From positions 84,134 to 108,727 of the forward strand of contig JALGPX010000025.1 in the NCBI GenBank assembly GCA_023515795.1: a stretch of 24,594 nucleotides of DNA. Direction: 5' to 3'. This stretch comes from Amoeboaphelidium occidentale. Taxonomy: Eukaryota; Aphelidiomycota; Aphelidea. Each line of letters starts with the position of its first letter. Within the stretch, counting starts at the first letter, position 1. The position numbers and the translations under genes are program-made. This document shows, in pieces, positions 1 to 9,456 of the stretch. The notes under the pieces are model-generated. The model saw nothing but the letters and a program-made list of their open reading frames with translations, searched no databases and was not told the origin of the DNA.

Positions 1-2905
1 GCCCCCAAAGAGCTCATAGTTGATGCCTTGCTAAAAACGGCAAACAATTTTCCTGAAGCTGTCTTTTCTAACGGCTGTTTTGCTGGAGACGTAATGGACG
101 AAACAATTGATAAACCAGACATGGAACGCGTAGGAGAGCTTGTAGAATCTGCCGTATTTGGTCTTGATAGCGTTGATGGTTTCTTAACTTCCTTCTTTTT
201 GGTGATTGTTGCTCCAAAGAGGCCCTTCTTTGCTTGAAATACGATAGATGGCGGTTGCTGTTCCGCGATTTTGTTGGCTAAAGCAGTTTCTCGAACAATC
301 TGTTCAGCATATGATCGATAAGAGACTTGATTATACAACCTTAAAGAATTGAAGATGCTGTATATACCAGAAAACTTTTCCATATTCACAACGTATTCAA
401 CTGACTTTTGAAGTCCAACATGAGTTTCAATACGTTCTAAGTCTGCGCTTGAATCATATATTCGTTGTAACTCGCGTAAAAGAGGAGCTAGATAATTAGA
501 AATTCTTCAATTAGATTGACTTACGCAACAAAGGTATAATAGGAGGCTGTGCAATCTTTGTCTCCGCAAGCAAAAGTTCATATTTTCCAGAAATTGAGAG
601 TTCATCTAATTCCAGAAGGCTTGCCATTTCTCGCAGCATAAGCATATGCTTTTTCTTCAGTTGAGACCAAGAGTAATTAAGCTGAAACACTCCAGGGCAC
701 ATTAATGCTTTTACGATTGATGACATGGTAGCAAAGTTATTCAAATAGTGGCAAGTTTGAGCTGCCTTGATCCATTTTTTGATTACGTTTCCTCTTTCTT
801 TCGGTGTATCGCAGCATAGAACAGAAGTGACCACCAAGTCATGAACAGTGGTCCAGTAATGTATGTAATCCATCATCGGCCTTAATTGATGCTGATTTTG
901 ATCAACTATTTCTTTCACATGATGCAATGTTGGTCTCAAAGCAGAACTCTTTTGACTAGTTCCAACTGCTCTTAGAAGATCAACATATGTTCCAACCGAA
1001 ATTCTCTGGAATTGCTCCCACTCCAACAAAGATAGTACTTCTGCGAGCCTCTGTGCTTCCATGGAGTCAACAAAGGAATTTTCCTTATGTGCTTTCTTAA
1101 TTTTTGTAATCAGCTCTCCTATTAGAGTCTCCGGAACATCCGCATTGACTTCTTTCTTTTCTAAAATTACAGGAATTGCAGCATTAGATTCATTTCTTCG
1201 CTTGAGCGTGCTGAATTGTTTCATGTGCTGTATTGAGCTTTCCGCAAAATTGAGCTTCTGATGTCTTATTGCCTCAGTCAATCTGATGCCTTCGTTATAG
1301 AATATTTCTTCCTCAAGACCCTCAAGTGGCGTTCCGTTGGTCAAATCTTCTGCTATTTTTTCTACTCTTGCCAACAGGATTGCATCATTGTGAAAATCAT
1401 ACCAGTAACTTTGAATCCATTTGAGTAAAACTCTGAACGCATTTCCCCGGATTATTCCTGCCTGCTTCTTAAAATATTCATTCTTTTCTTTCTCTTCTTG
1501 TTCCTTTTTCTTTCTCTGCATAATGGAAGCTGTTGTTTGATTGTTACCCTTGCCTGCCACATCTGATGATTGTTCTGCACTGGCTTGATGGTCTGTCGGC
1601 TTTCGTAACAATGTTTTCTTTCCGCTTGCAACCGCTTGTACCAGAGCTTCTGGGCCACTTGGTTTCGGCAAGCACTTGAAGAATGCCATTAAATAGTCCA
1701 AGAATTTTTTCGGATCCATAAAGTAGCGATAGCTCATTAGCAGTAAATCTTCCGCCTTTGGGTCAATAAGGAACGGATTAAGCACGTGTTCTAAGAGATC
1801 TGCTTCTCTTATAGAGAACATTCGTGAAATAGTTACACCATCGTCCTCGTAATCAGCCAACAAGTGAGCAGGCACGCGCCTATCTTCTGCAAGTGGAATT
1901 AAATAAAACTTTGGAACATTTCCGATCGAAGCTATGGCAGACTGCCGAGGTTGGACGCTTTCAAGGCGATTTCTGGATAAGGTTCCAAAAGATGCACCAT
2001 GTAATGAATTGGCATACATCTTGCTTGCAGCAATCATAGAATCAAGAGCATCTTCCGTGTCATTCCCAAAAATAGAGAAAGTGGTAACCTCAGCTTCATT
2101 TCCTCTCTTTTTAACTTTGCTCTTATCTCTCTCTTCGCTTTTCTTCTTCTGGATTTTCACGACTAACGAATACCAGGCCTCTAACTCTTCCTTTCCGACT
2201 GTTGTTCCGCTCGAGAAAATAGGACTATTGTCATCTTCGCTTATTATAGATATCTTTTCCGAGTTTGCCAAACTAATTTTTGACTCGGAATCAAACGCTT
2301 TCTTCCTGAAGGTCTGGAACAGTGACCTCTTGTTGGGCGTGATGACGCCAGACGGGCTTGAAGTTTGAGAAGATAAAGATCCGGTCCGTACTCTGTCGCT
2401 AATCTTGGTCTTGGCGAGTTCTGCGATGCCCGGAGACCCTTCTGAAACCGACTCTGTAACTGCCGATGACGGCGTTTCCGCTTGTTCCTGATCGAGTTGA
2501 GCCTGAGATAATCTTTTCCGCAACTCTGCTATTGCCTCAGACTGATCATTTGGAGCTTCCGGGGTTGTCCCATTATGCAAATTGTCCTCTGCCTTCTCAA
2601 CTTCTCCCCCATCCTCCCTGATTACAACATCATCCTTAATAACAACGGATGCTGGTCTATCGTTGACCACACTCTGAATTCTTGAACGCCTTTTACTTTC
2701 GGCCGGCTGTTCTTTTTGTGGACTCGGGGTTTCAATGATCTCCACTATTCCTTTGCCTTTACAAATTGCACTAACTTTATTAATCAACAAATTATACTTA
2801 CCAGTCGTCGCACCATAAGCAATTTTCATCCTCATGCGCTAAGGTTTCTGCTGTATGTATCTTTCCTTTACCGCTGCACTTGTCGCAGGTCTTCGAACTT
2901 GTCAT
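1..2905 (-). CDS. Ras guanine-nucleotide exchange factor with N-terminal cysteine-rich module (3' end outside window)
   Basis: Predicted activator of a Ras-type GTPase, exchanging GDP for GTP in the cytosol or at membranes. I read it as three exons, 2905-2802, 2770-525 and 487-<1, giving at least 945 residues. Splicing moves the start to 2905 and yields an N-terminal CxxCxGKG ... CxxCxxCxGKG module (Cys 7, 10, 29, 32, 35, 38) that an unspliced reading loses. A REM (RasGEF_N) region follows around residues 360-520, including MSYRYFMDPKKFLDYL from Met380. The catalytic RasGEF region starts near residue 605 (AEVLSLLEWEQFQRIS). Exon 3 restores the end of the domain (LLRELQRIYDSSADLERIE) and then runs into a Ser/Thr-rich tail. 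The stretch before the REM is low-complexity and acidic or Ser-rich. Exact Ras partner unknown. The family call is firm; the zinc-binding role of the Cys module is inferred. Confidence 0.88.
488..524 (-). other. 37-bp intron in RasGEF gene
   Basis: Begins GTAAGT and ends CTAG on the minus strand. Without splicing the frame stops at 511. With it, the reading continues into LLRELQRIYDSSADLERIE and onward to the window edge without a stop, matching the expected end of a RasGEF domain. Confidence 0.82.
2771..2801 (-). other. 31-bp intron in RasGEF gene
   Basis: Begins GTAAGT and ends TTAG on the minus strand. It splits the codon for Cys35. Its removal (31 mod 3 = 1) joins an upstream frame starting at 2905 with the long downstream frame and completes a CxxCxxCxGKG motif, which is the main support. 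Inferred from sequence only. Confidence 0.8.
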
Positions 2906-2962
2906 GGTCAAAGTGCTATAAATATCACACAGTTCAAACAACACAATTTTTATCGCGCAGAG

Positions 2963-2997
2963 CTCCAGCTCAAGCGTCTACATGCTGCGAGCTGGAG
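2963..2997. repeat. Inverted repeat, 9-bp perfect arms
   Basis: CTCCAGCTC at 2963-2971 pairs with GAGCTGGAG at 2989-2997 across a 17-base loop. It lies just upstream of the Fanzor-like remnant and close to the RasGEF start. It may be chance, a hairpin in a transcript, or an element edge. Confidence 0.35.
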
Positions 2998-3000
2998 TGC

Positions 3001-3255
3001 GAATGCGCTTTCTTAAAGGGGGTATATCTAGCTCGCTCTGAACCCTGCAATTTATGTTCATTCAGTTTACATGAGTTGAAACAGACAAAGTTTTGGGCGG
3101 TTAAAGTCTGTAATTTAGATTGCTTAACTGTTTGGAACAGGGACATCAACGCTGCACGAGATATCAGACACGTTTTCTTGGATTTGAATGCAAATGGTGG
3201 TAAAAGACCGCTTGCGTTCTCCAGGAAAAATCGTGCATGCTGTTTCGTCAGCTAA
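3001..3255 (+). pseudogene. Fanzor (TnpB-like RNA-guided nuclease) C-terminal remnant
   Basis: The frame ending at the TAA at 3253 contains a zinc-ribbon-like pair, CNLC then VCNLDC, followed by VWNRDINAARDI. That is the layout of the C-terminal zinc finger plus RuvC-III motif (NRDxNAARxI, with the third catalytic Asp) of eukaryotic Fanzor/TnpB proteins. The downstream tail GGKRPLAFSRKN also suits fungal Fanzor C-termini. No RuvC-I, RuvC-II or N-terminal part precedes it; upstream the frame soon runs antisense over RasGEF exon 1. It is therefore a truncated remnant about 75-85 codons long. Homology probably begins near 3019 (GVYLARSEPC). The true 5' edge cannot be fixed by eye. An exon of a longer spliced gene is a less likely alternative. 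Confidence 0.72.
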
Positions 3256-3433
3256 CTGCAAAATTTAATTGGTGGTTAAATACAGGTGATTATGCTTGCA
3301 TATTTACTTGTACAGTCTCCACCAGCGTAGCCGAGATATCGTGCGATTCGTGTAACGCACTTCTAAGTAAGATTTGGTTTTATTTGAACTAATCCTGTAG
3401 TGAAGGGCCAGTTATTCGAAACGATCGAAATTC
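3256..3433. other. Intergenic spacer between Fanzor remnant and the cohesin gene
   Basis: About 180 bp of AT-rich sequence. It holds the 3' flank of the Fanzor remnant, where a guide-RNA end would lie in an intact element, and the 3' region of the minus-strand cohesin gene. I see no ORF, tRNA or clear repeat. Confidence 0.5.
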
Positions 3434-5383
3434 TCACTTGATGAATTCAACTTCAATGTCATACATCTTCATTTCATAAGGATGGTTTTCATCGCGTAAT
3501 TGTTCCATAGTGATATACGATTTTGTAGACAAGATTAACAAGTTGTAGAACGCTTTGGCAGCGATTTCCTTTCTGTTCTTTCCTTGAGGGACCAAATCGC
3601 TAAACAATGCGCGCTTTTCTGGATAAATATTGCACTTGTAGTATTCAACAAAGTCTAGCACTTCTCCTTCCAAGTCAGATTGTGATGAGATCTTGTCAAT
3701 GACCGATTTATCAAATGCTTCTTCAAACGTTTGTTCTGCCTCATAGTCACGACCACTGAAGGCCAAGTAACTGCGTTCAGAAACCTTATCACTTGGAACT
3801 GATGACTTCTTGCCTGAAACATTGTTGACGCCTTCAGACAAGACCCTGACTTCGATATCTGCCCATTCGCTTCCTGTTTTACATAAAGTTTCAGGTTCGC
3901 TTTTTTCAACGAAATTCGCCCACGGAACAACAGCAGAGGAGTAGCGTTTGGACCCTCTCGAGGAAACATCTCTTGCAACTTCCAACTCGAAAGAATCATC
4001 AACAAAGGAATTCTTATCACCCATACCAAAGCTCCCGCCAACAGAATTATCCATGCTTACGTCGCCCATAGCTGATAAAGGAGCCTCTTGGCCAATTTGT
4101 TGATAGCTAATGAACGAATTTTCATGCTCGTCACCATTGTTAATCGCATAGCCATCAATTCCACGATCAGATTCACCATCAAACAACGCAAAGCTTCCAC
4201 TTTCACCATCAGCATCAAATGAAATATCACTCTTCATAAACTTCTTTCTGACGCCATTATCAACATAGTCTGTCATTAAAACTTCTTCGATAAGTTCACC
4301 TGGTCTGTAAGTGAATTGATCTAATTGGCTGAAATGAGTTAGTTGATCTTGGACCAATACAATGCGATTCTTCTTTCTGTGAATAATTTCCTGTTTGCCG
4401 CTACGCTTCTTTCTCTTCTTTCTGCGTTCATCTTGCTCTTTCAATTGTTCCAATAATTCATTCTGTGAAGCATTTTCTTCAGGAATTATCTGTAACAATC
4501 CCTGAAACAAATCATTATTCTGGAAACCCTCAACCGAAAACTTGTCTTCAGATGGAAATGCGCCAAAAGGATTGTTATCGAAAGAATTAGAGTGACGGTT
4601 ACTTCCTATACTTGCCGACGCATCCATAACACTTTCATTAGAAACCCAACCGAACATGCCAGCATTTTCGTCAAAAGGATTCTCAGTGGCAATTACAGAA
4701 TTCAAATGGTTGGAAATCTTGTCTTGATCTGAACCTGATAGTAAGCTATGGTTTGCTGAAACAAAAAATTCAGAGCCCAAATGATGATTCAAACGCGGAA
4801 TTTCCATCGTAGCACCGACATTAGACGCACCATAAACACTCGAGAAAGGCAAAGGAGCAGCAACAACATCAGATAGACCATTGTTTTGGGACAACCAACC
4901 AAAAGCAGCGAGATCAGATTTGTTCTGCTGCTCAGTGAGAGTGAACATCTCCATTGGAGTATCTTCTGACATGTTAATCGCATCAGCTCTAAAAAATTAA
5001 GGCTTTTAAAGTACGTTTAAATTACTTCAATTCGGGTTTAGAAACTGTATTATCCTTCAAGGAACCGAAGACGTCTTGTTTCAACTTTACAAAAGTTGTG
5101 TTGACATCCTGATAATACGACATGATCTGCTGGCGGTGAATTCTTGTTATGCCAACCATTAAATTAGAGCTCAACCGTAAGGCCAAGGGTTCAGGCGGTG
5201 AGGCAACGAATTCGCTAAAATTATGCGCGTTCAACTTGAAACTTACCATGCTTTGACAACATTGACATTTGAATAGTCGCGTTTTGTGAGTCTCTTGCTT
5301 CCTGAGCCCAAAGTCGCAGCCAGCCATACAATTGACATTGGCGAGTCCTTTTTCCTGATGAGCAACTCGTCTGAATAGAACAT
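3434..5383 (-). CDS. RAD21: Cohesin kleisin subunit Rad21/Scc1
   Basis: Kleisin that closes the SMC1-SMC3 cohesin ring and is cut by separase at anaphase. Three exons, 5383-5247, 5214-5026 and 4988-3434, give 626 residues. Spliced exon 1 begins MFYSDELLIRKKDSP and continues MSIVWLAATLGSGSKRLTKR. Exon 2 gives LALRLSSNLMVGITRI. Together these form a typical Rad21/Rec8 N-terminal domain (about residues 1-105), which binds SMC3. The C-terminal winged helix (KEIAAKAFYNLLILSTKSYI, then the YEMKMYDIEVEF end) binds SMC1. The middle is acidic, Ser/Asn-rich and poorly conserved, as usual. ELEVAR, ending at Arg448, resembles a separase site (E-x-x-R). Mitotic Rad21 is preferred over meiotic Rec8, but the two are not separated with certainty. 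It is divergent from the copper ATPase gene, sharing about 350 bp of upstream sequence. Confidence 0.9.
4989..5025 (-). other. 37-bp intron in cohesin gene
   Basis: Starts GTAATT and ends TTAG on the minus strand. It joins ...SKPELK to ADAINMSEDTPMEMF in frame. Without it, exon 2 would stop immediately after the intron start. Confidence 0.85.
5215..5246 (-). other. 32-bp intron in cohesin gene
   Basis: Starts GTAAGT and ends TTAG on the minus strand. Splicing joins ...SNVNVVKA to a split Cys codon and SEFVASPPEP, restoring a continuous kleisin N-terminal domain that is otherwise spread over two frames. Confidence 0.88.
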
Positions 5384-5737
5384 TCTTGGCTTGAAACAAT
5401 TGAAACAACTGAAACTTCGAAGCGCGCGAAGATCTTTTCGAAACAGACCATTCCGATTCAGATATTACACACTATATTCCTTAATGGAATCTTACCTCAT
5501 AAATTTTAATTGCTCAGACTTGTGTCGCCATTTGAAACCCAATTCAACCCTTGAACCATATCGTCCATGTTTCATGCCAATTTTACGCGCTGCTTCGGAA
5601 TATTTGCCAAGGTCGACATGCCATGCGCGAATATCAGTCACAGCGTCCTATTGGACAGAATCCTCCAATCTTTATTTAGCACTGATTAGATTCGAGCAAG
5701 ATCAAAGGCATTCGAATCTCCATCTTGAATTGGCAAT
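5384..5737. promoter_or_regulatory. Divergent intergenic region, cohesin gene / copper ATPase gene
   Basis: 354 bp between two divergent start codons, so it should hold both promoters. Several ACGCG or GCGCG cores are present (for example near 5421-5427 and 5584-5590). These resemble MCB-type cell-cycle elements, but with no more than core similarity. A plus-strand open frame crosses the region but has no recognisable protein features. Confidence 0.45.
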
Positions 5738-8700
5738 ATGAATCGAAAAGTCTTAGCAGAAGCAGACGACGAACTTCGGTTAATGGATGACAATGATTAC
5801 TTGTCTGAACAGTCGTCTGAAACTTTACAGACCAAGAGCATGACGATTGCGGATGGGAATTCGGGTTTCGAATTGACTGCATTATCAACGACCGGATACA
5901 CCGTTATAGATTTACAAGGAGCAGACGACTTTCCCAAGTCAGCTGAAGGTGGAATATCCATAGAGACAGCTCCTCCTCTATTGAGAGATTCCGCGGTAGC
6001 TTTGAATAGTCCAGAGGTCGATGAGACAACCTCCAAGATAATCATGAGAATAAGCGGCATGACATGTTCCGCGTGTGTTTCTTCCATCGAGAGCGGCTTA
6101 TGTCAACATCCTGGAGTGATCTCTGTCAAAGTTTCTCTGTTATCAGAGCGTGCTGAAATAGTAAAGGATGGAAGCGTCACAGACGCGGCACTCAAAGAAT
6201 GGATTCAAGACTTGGGGTTCGAAGGTGAAAGAATACAAGACGAAAGTCAAAGTGGCAATGCGGAGCTGCTCATAGAGGGAATGACCTGTTCAGCATGTGT
6301 TTCAAGTCTTGAGCATGGAATCGGAGAGCTTGAAGGTGTTAATAGTGTTACAGTTTCTTTGCTCACAGGAAAAGCAAGAATCGCATACAATCCTAGCATA
6401 ACTGGTGTGCGTTCCATAATTGAGCGCATAGAAGAGCTTGGTTTCGATGCAAAGAGTCTTGATTCTCCTTCTACGCAGCAACTTGAAGCGCTTAACAAAT
6501 CAAAAGAAATCAACGAGTGGAAGTCTGCCTTTTACTTCTGTCTATGGTTTGCTATCCCTGAGTTCCTTCTTGGTCATGTTTTCATGAGTGCTCATATTCT
6601 CCATGGTTTATACTCTATGCAAGTGTTTGTTCCCGGTCTTTATTTGGTTTCTCTAATCGAACTTCTTCTTACTCTACCGGTTCAATTTGGCGTTGGTCGC
6701 AGGTTTTACGTGGCATCCTATAAAGCACTCAAGCATGGAAGCGCAACTATGGACGTTTTAATTGCTGTTTCTACAACTTTTAGTTTCGTGTTTAGTATAT
6801 TCGCAATTACTTATGGAATAATTATGCCTGAAGCATTTGGTAATCACGCTCCAATGACTTTCTTTGACACTTGCACGATGCTCATTACATTCGTTTCTCT
6901 TGGAAAATACCTTGAAAATCTTGCTAAAGGCAGAACATCTAATGCTTTGGCAAAATTGTATTCCATTAAGCCTTCTGGTGCTATACTGGTCAAAGTCGAT
7001 CCTGAAACAAAAGAATTGACACTTGAAGAAAAGAAGATTCCTATTGAGCTTCTTCAGTTGAATGATATTGTAAAGGTTTTGCCAGGCGAAAAGATTCCTT
7101 CGGACGGAATAGTTGTTAAAGGAGAAAGTTTAGTTGACGAATCTTTCGTTACCGGAGAAGCTCTTCCAATGGAAAAGTACCCTAATAGCTTGGTTATTGG
7201 TGGAACTGTTAATTGCGGTGGAAGGTCAGCTGCTGAAAGTGCTGCTACAGATCCTGACCAGAACGATAGTCTGAATGATCAACAGACTGTAGGCGCTCTT
7301 TTCGTCAAGATTACCAAACTTGGTGGAGACAGCGCTCTTTCGCAGATCATAAGCATGGTGGAAGAGGCTCAAACCAGTAAACCACCAATCCAGAGCTTTG
7401 CTGATCAAGTATCTGCTTACTTTGTGCCTGTGATTCTTCTCCTTTCATTGATAACTTTTATATCTTGGTACTGTATTCTTATCAATCTCGACATGGAAAC
7501 ATCTACTGTAGGAAAGATGCTTCTTCATTCATCTATGATGTCTACCGATTTAGTTAAATTAACAAGGATACCTCCTCTAATTGCACTATTTTTGGCTTTG
7601 AAAATCAGTATTTCCGTAATTGTTGTTGCTTGTCCATGCGCTTTAGGTTTGGCGACTCCAACAGCGGTCATGGTAGGAACTGGTGTTGCAGCACAACTTG
7701 GTATCTTCATCAAAAGTGGCAGAACGTTTGAGTTGGCTCATGAAATGAAGAGGATTGTCTTGGATAAAACTGGAACAATTACCGAAGGGAGAGTAAACGT
7801 AGCACAGCATCAATTGGTGTCTGAATATTATAACGGCCCATCATGGGAGACGTTCTTCTTTTCTTTATTGGGTCTGGCTGAATCTCTTTCAGAACATCCC
7901 TTAGCCAAGGCCATTGTTGACAAAGCCAAATTCGTTAAGGGAAATACTTCCATGGACTCTGTAGAAATTACATCTGCCGTTCTAGCACAAGTGTTCCCTG
8001 ATGCAAGTATAAACTCCAGCTCGGCTACATGCAAGATGTCAATTTCAAAGTTCAATGCTGTAGTTGGTTGTGGAATTAGTGGAGAAATTGAGATCAAGCT
8101 GCCATCATACGCCGTCAAATCAGGCGGCGCATCTACTTTCACTCTCCAAATAAGAATTGGTAATGAGCGATGGTGTAATTTATTTCAAGAATCTCTCTCG
8201 GCTTCTCCATCATTATCTGATGGAGTGAAGCGGTTTAATTTCTCTGCTGGTTCAAGCGGTCATTCTGTTGTGTTTGCGTCAATTTCTTCTACACAAGCTA
8301 ATTCAGCTTTGAATTCTAAGCCGTTACTAGGAATGGTTTCTCTTTCGGACATTATCAAACCAGAAGCACCTCTTATGGTAAAAATCTTACAAGAGAAGTT
8401 TGGCATGAAAGTATATATGGTATCTGGAGATCAATGGGAGACTGCAAGGAATATTGCTTCAAAAGTTGGAATTCCTGAACAGAACGTTTTCGCTGGCGTT
8501 TCTCCTGGAGGAAAGAAAAGAATCATTCAAGCACTTCAAAACCAACGAATTAGTTCTTTCCGCAATGGATCATTGAACAGAGCACCAGTATCTTCACTAA
8601 GCATTGACTCCGAAGCTCAGTATTCAATTGCAAACAAGAAGAGTGTTTGGAGCAGCATCGAGGGTCTTTTTAAGATTGCCTTCCGAAATGGACCTCCTAC

Positions 8701-9367
8701 TCCAGCGATTGTATCGCCAATGGTCGCTCAAACACCAGGAGAGATCCCTTCGCACAACGAGGGTAGATACTTTTTCTCTGATAACAGTTTGCCATCAACC
8801 TCTTATCTTCCGTTGTTTGAAAGGTCGAATGAGCTATCAGAAGACTGCGCTGATAAAGTTGCGATGGTTGGTGATGGTATAAATGATTCTCCTGCTTTGG
8901 CACAAGCTGATGTCGGTATCTCTTTGTGCACTGGAACTGATATTGCAATGGAAGCATCTGATTTGGTTCTAATGAATCGCGTTCACTCTTACTCAACAAT
9001 ATCATCTGGTCACAATAAGAATAATCTCCTGTTGATTCCAACTGCTATTGATCTTTCTCGTGTGATTTACAAAAGGATTATCTTGAATTTCATGTGGGCA
9101 ACTCTTTACAATTTTGTTGCTCTTCCAGTTGCTTGCGGTTTATTCATTCCATTCGGTATCATGCTTCATCCTATTGTAGCTGCTGGTATGATGGCTCTAT
9201 CTAGTGTCAGCGTTGTTTTTAGTAGTTTGATGTTGAAGAATTACAAACCTGTTGAATGGGAAAAGGAAATGAATCAAGATGAGTTTGTGTATCCTCGAAG
9301 ACAAGGTTTGCTGACAAGAATTTTTGGAGCATCTGAAGATGAATTTGTTAATCAAGCGCAGCCTTAA
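5738..9367 (+). CDS. CCC2: Copper-transporting P1B-type ATPase (Ccc2/ATP7 type)
   Basis: Pumps Cu(I) across a membrane, in fungi usually into the trans-Golgi to load secreted cuproenzymes such as multicopper oxidases. 1209 residues, no intron needed. Two N-terminal heavy-metal-associated domains carry GMTCSAC (Cys 110/113 and 184/187). The membrane CPC motif is at 632-634, the phosphorylated Asp in DKTGT at 676, the P1B-specific SEHPLA with His720, SGDQ at 896-899, and MVGDGIND at 1043-1050. The last helices carry YNFVALP and MMALSSVSVV, typical of copper pumps. Two oddities: the usual GDN is GDQ, and about 100 extra Ser-rich residues (about 934-1038) sit between the LQ helix and the MVGDGIND loop, where relatives have only a few. 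The start at 5738 is the first ATG of the frame. Confidence 0.95.
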   Translation: MNRKVLAEADDELRLMDDNDYLSEQSSETLQTKSMTIADGNSGFELTALSTTGYTVIDLQGADDFPKSAEGGISIETAPPLLRDSAVALNSPEVDETTSKIIMRISGMTCSACVSSIESGLCQHPGVISVKVSLLSERAEIVKDGSVTDAALKEWIQDLGFEGERIQDESQSGNAELLIEGMTCSACVSSLEHGIGELEGVNSVTVSLLTGKARIAYNPSITGVRSIIERIEELGFDAKSLDSPSTQQLEALNKSKEINEWKSAFYFCLWFAIPEFLLGHVFMSAHILHGLYSMQVFVPGLYLVSLIELLLTLPVQFGVGRRFYVASYKALKHGSATMDVLIAVSTTFSFVFSIFAITYGIIMPEAFGNHAPMTFFDTCTMLITFVSLGKYLENLAKGRTSNALAKLYSIKPSGAILVKVDPETKELTLEEKKIPIELLQLNDIVKVLPGEKIPSDGIVVKGESLVDESFVTGEALPMEKYPNSLVIGGTVNCGGRSAAESAATDPDQNDSLNDQQTVGALFVKITKLGGDSALSQIISMVEEAQTSKPPIQSFADQVSAYFVPVILLLSLITFISWYCILINLDMETSTVGKMLLHSSMMSTDLVKLTRIPPLIALFLALKISISVIVVACPCALGLATPTAVMVGTGVAAQLGIFIKSGRTFELAHEMKRIVLDKTGTITEGRVNVAQHQLVSEYYNGPSWETFFFSLLGLAESLSEHPLAKAIVDKAKFVKGNTSMDSVEITSAVLAQVFPDASINSSSATCKMSISKFNAVVGCGISGEIEIKLPSYAVKSGGASTFTLQIRIGNERWCNLFQESLSASPSLSDGVKRFNFSAGSSGHSVVFASISSTQANSALNSKPLLGMVSLSDIIKPEAPLMVKILQEKFGMKVYMVSGDQWETARNIASKVGIPEQNVFAGVSPGGKKRIIQALQNQRISSFRNGSLNRAPVSSLSIDSEAQYSIANKKSVWSSIEGLFKIAFRNGPPTPAIVSPMVAQTPGEIPSHNEGRYFFSDNSLPSTSYLPLFERSNELSEDCADKVAMVGDGINDSPALAQADVGISLCTGTDIAMEASDLVLMNRVHSYSTISSGHNKNNLLLIPTAIDLSRVIYKRIILNFMWATLYNFVALPVACGLFIPFGIMLHPIVAAGMMALSSVSVVFSSLMLKNYKPVEWEKEMNQDEFVYPRRQGLLTRIFGASEDEFVNQAQP

Positions 9368-9456
9368 ATTACGCCATAATAACTTGAACAATAGATTATC
9401 TTGAAACTAAGATTCTATCAGAAGTCTGATGTTTGACATTTCTCACTGTGATCGTT

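Noticed and set aside
28-237. Plus-strand open frame at the left edge
   Set aside because: Antisense to RasGEF exon 3, which reads through to position 1 with good domain continuity.
1934-2368. 144-codon plus-strand frame
   Set aside because: Antisense to the RasGEF gene; Ser/Phe/Leu-rich shadow with no motif.
5391-5741. 116-codon plus-strand frame ahead of the copper ATPase
   Set aside because: Overlaps exon 1 of the cohesin gene and the divergent promoter; no conserved feature, and the ATPase has its own clear start.
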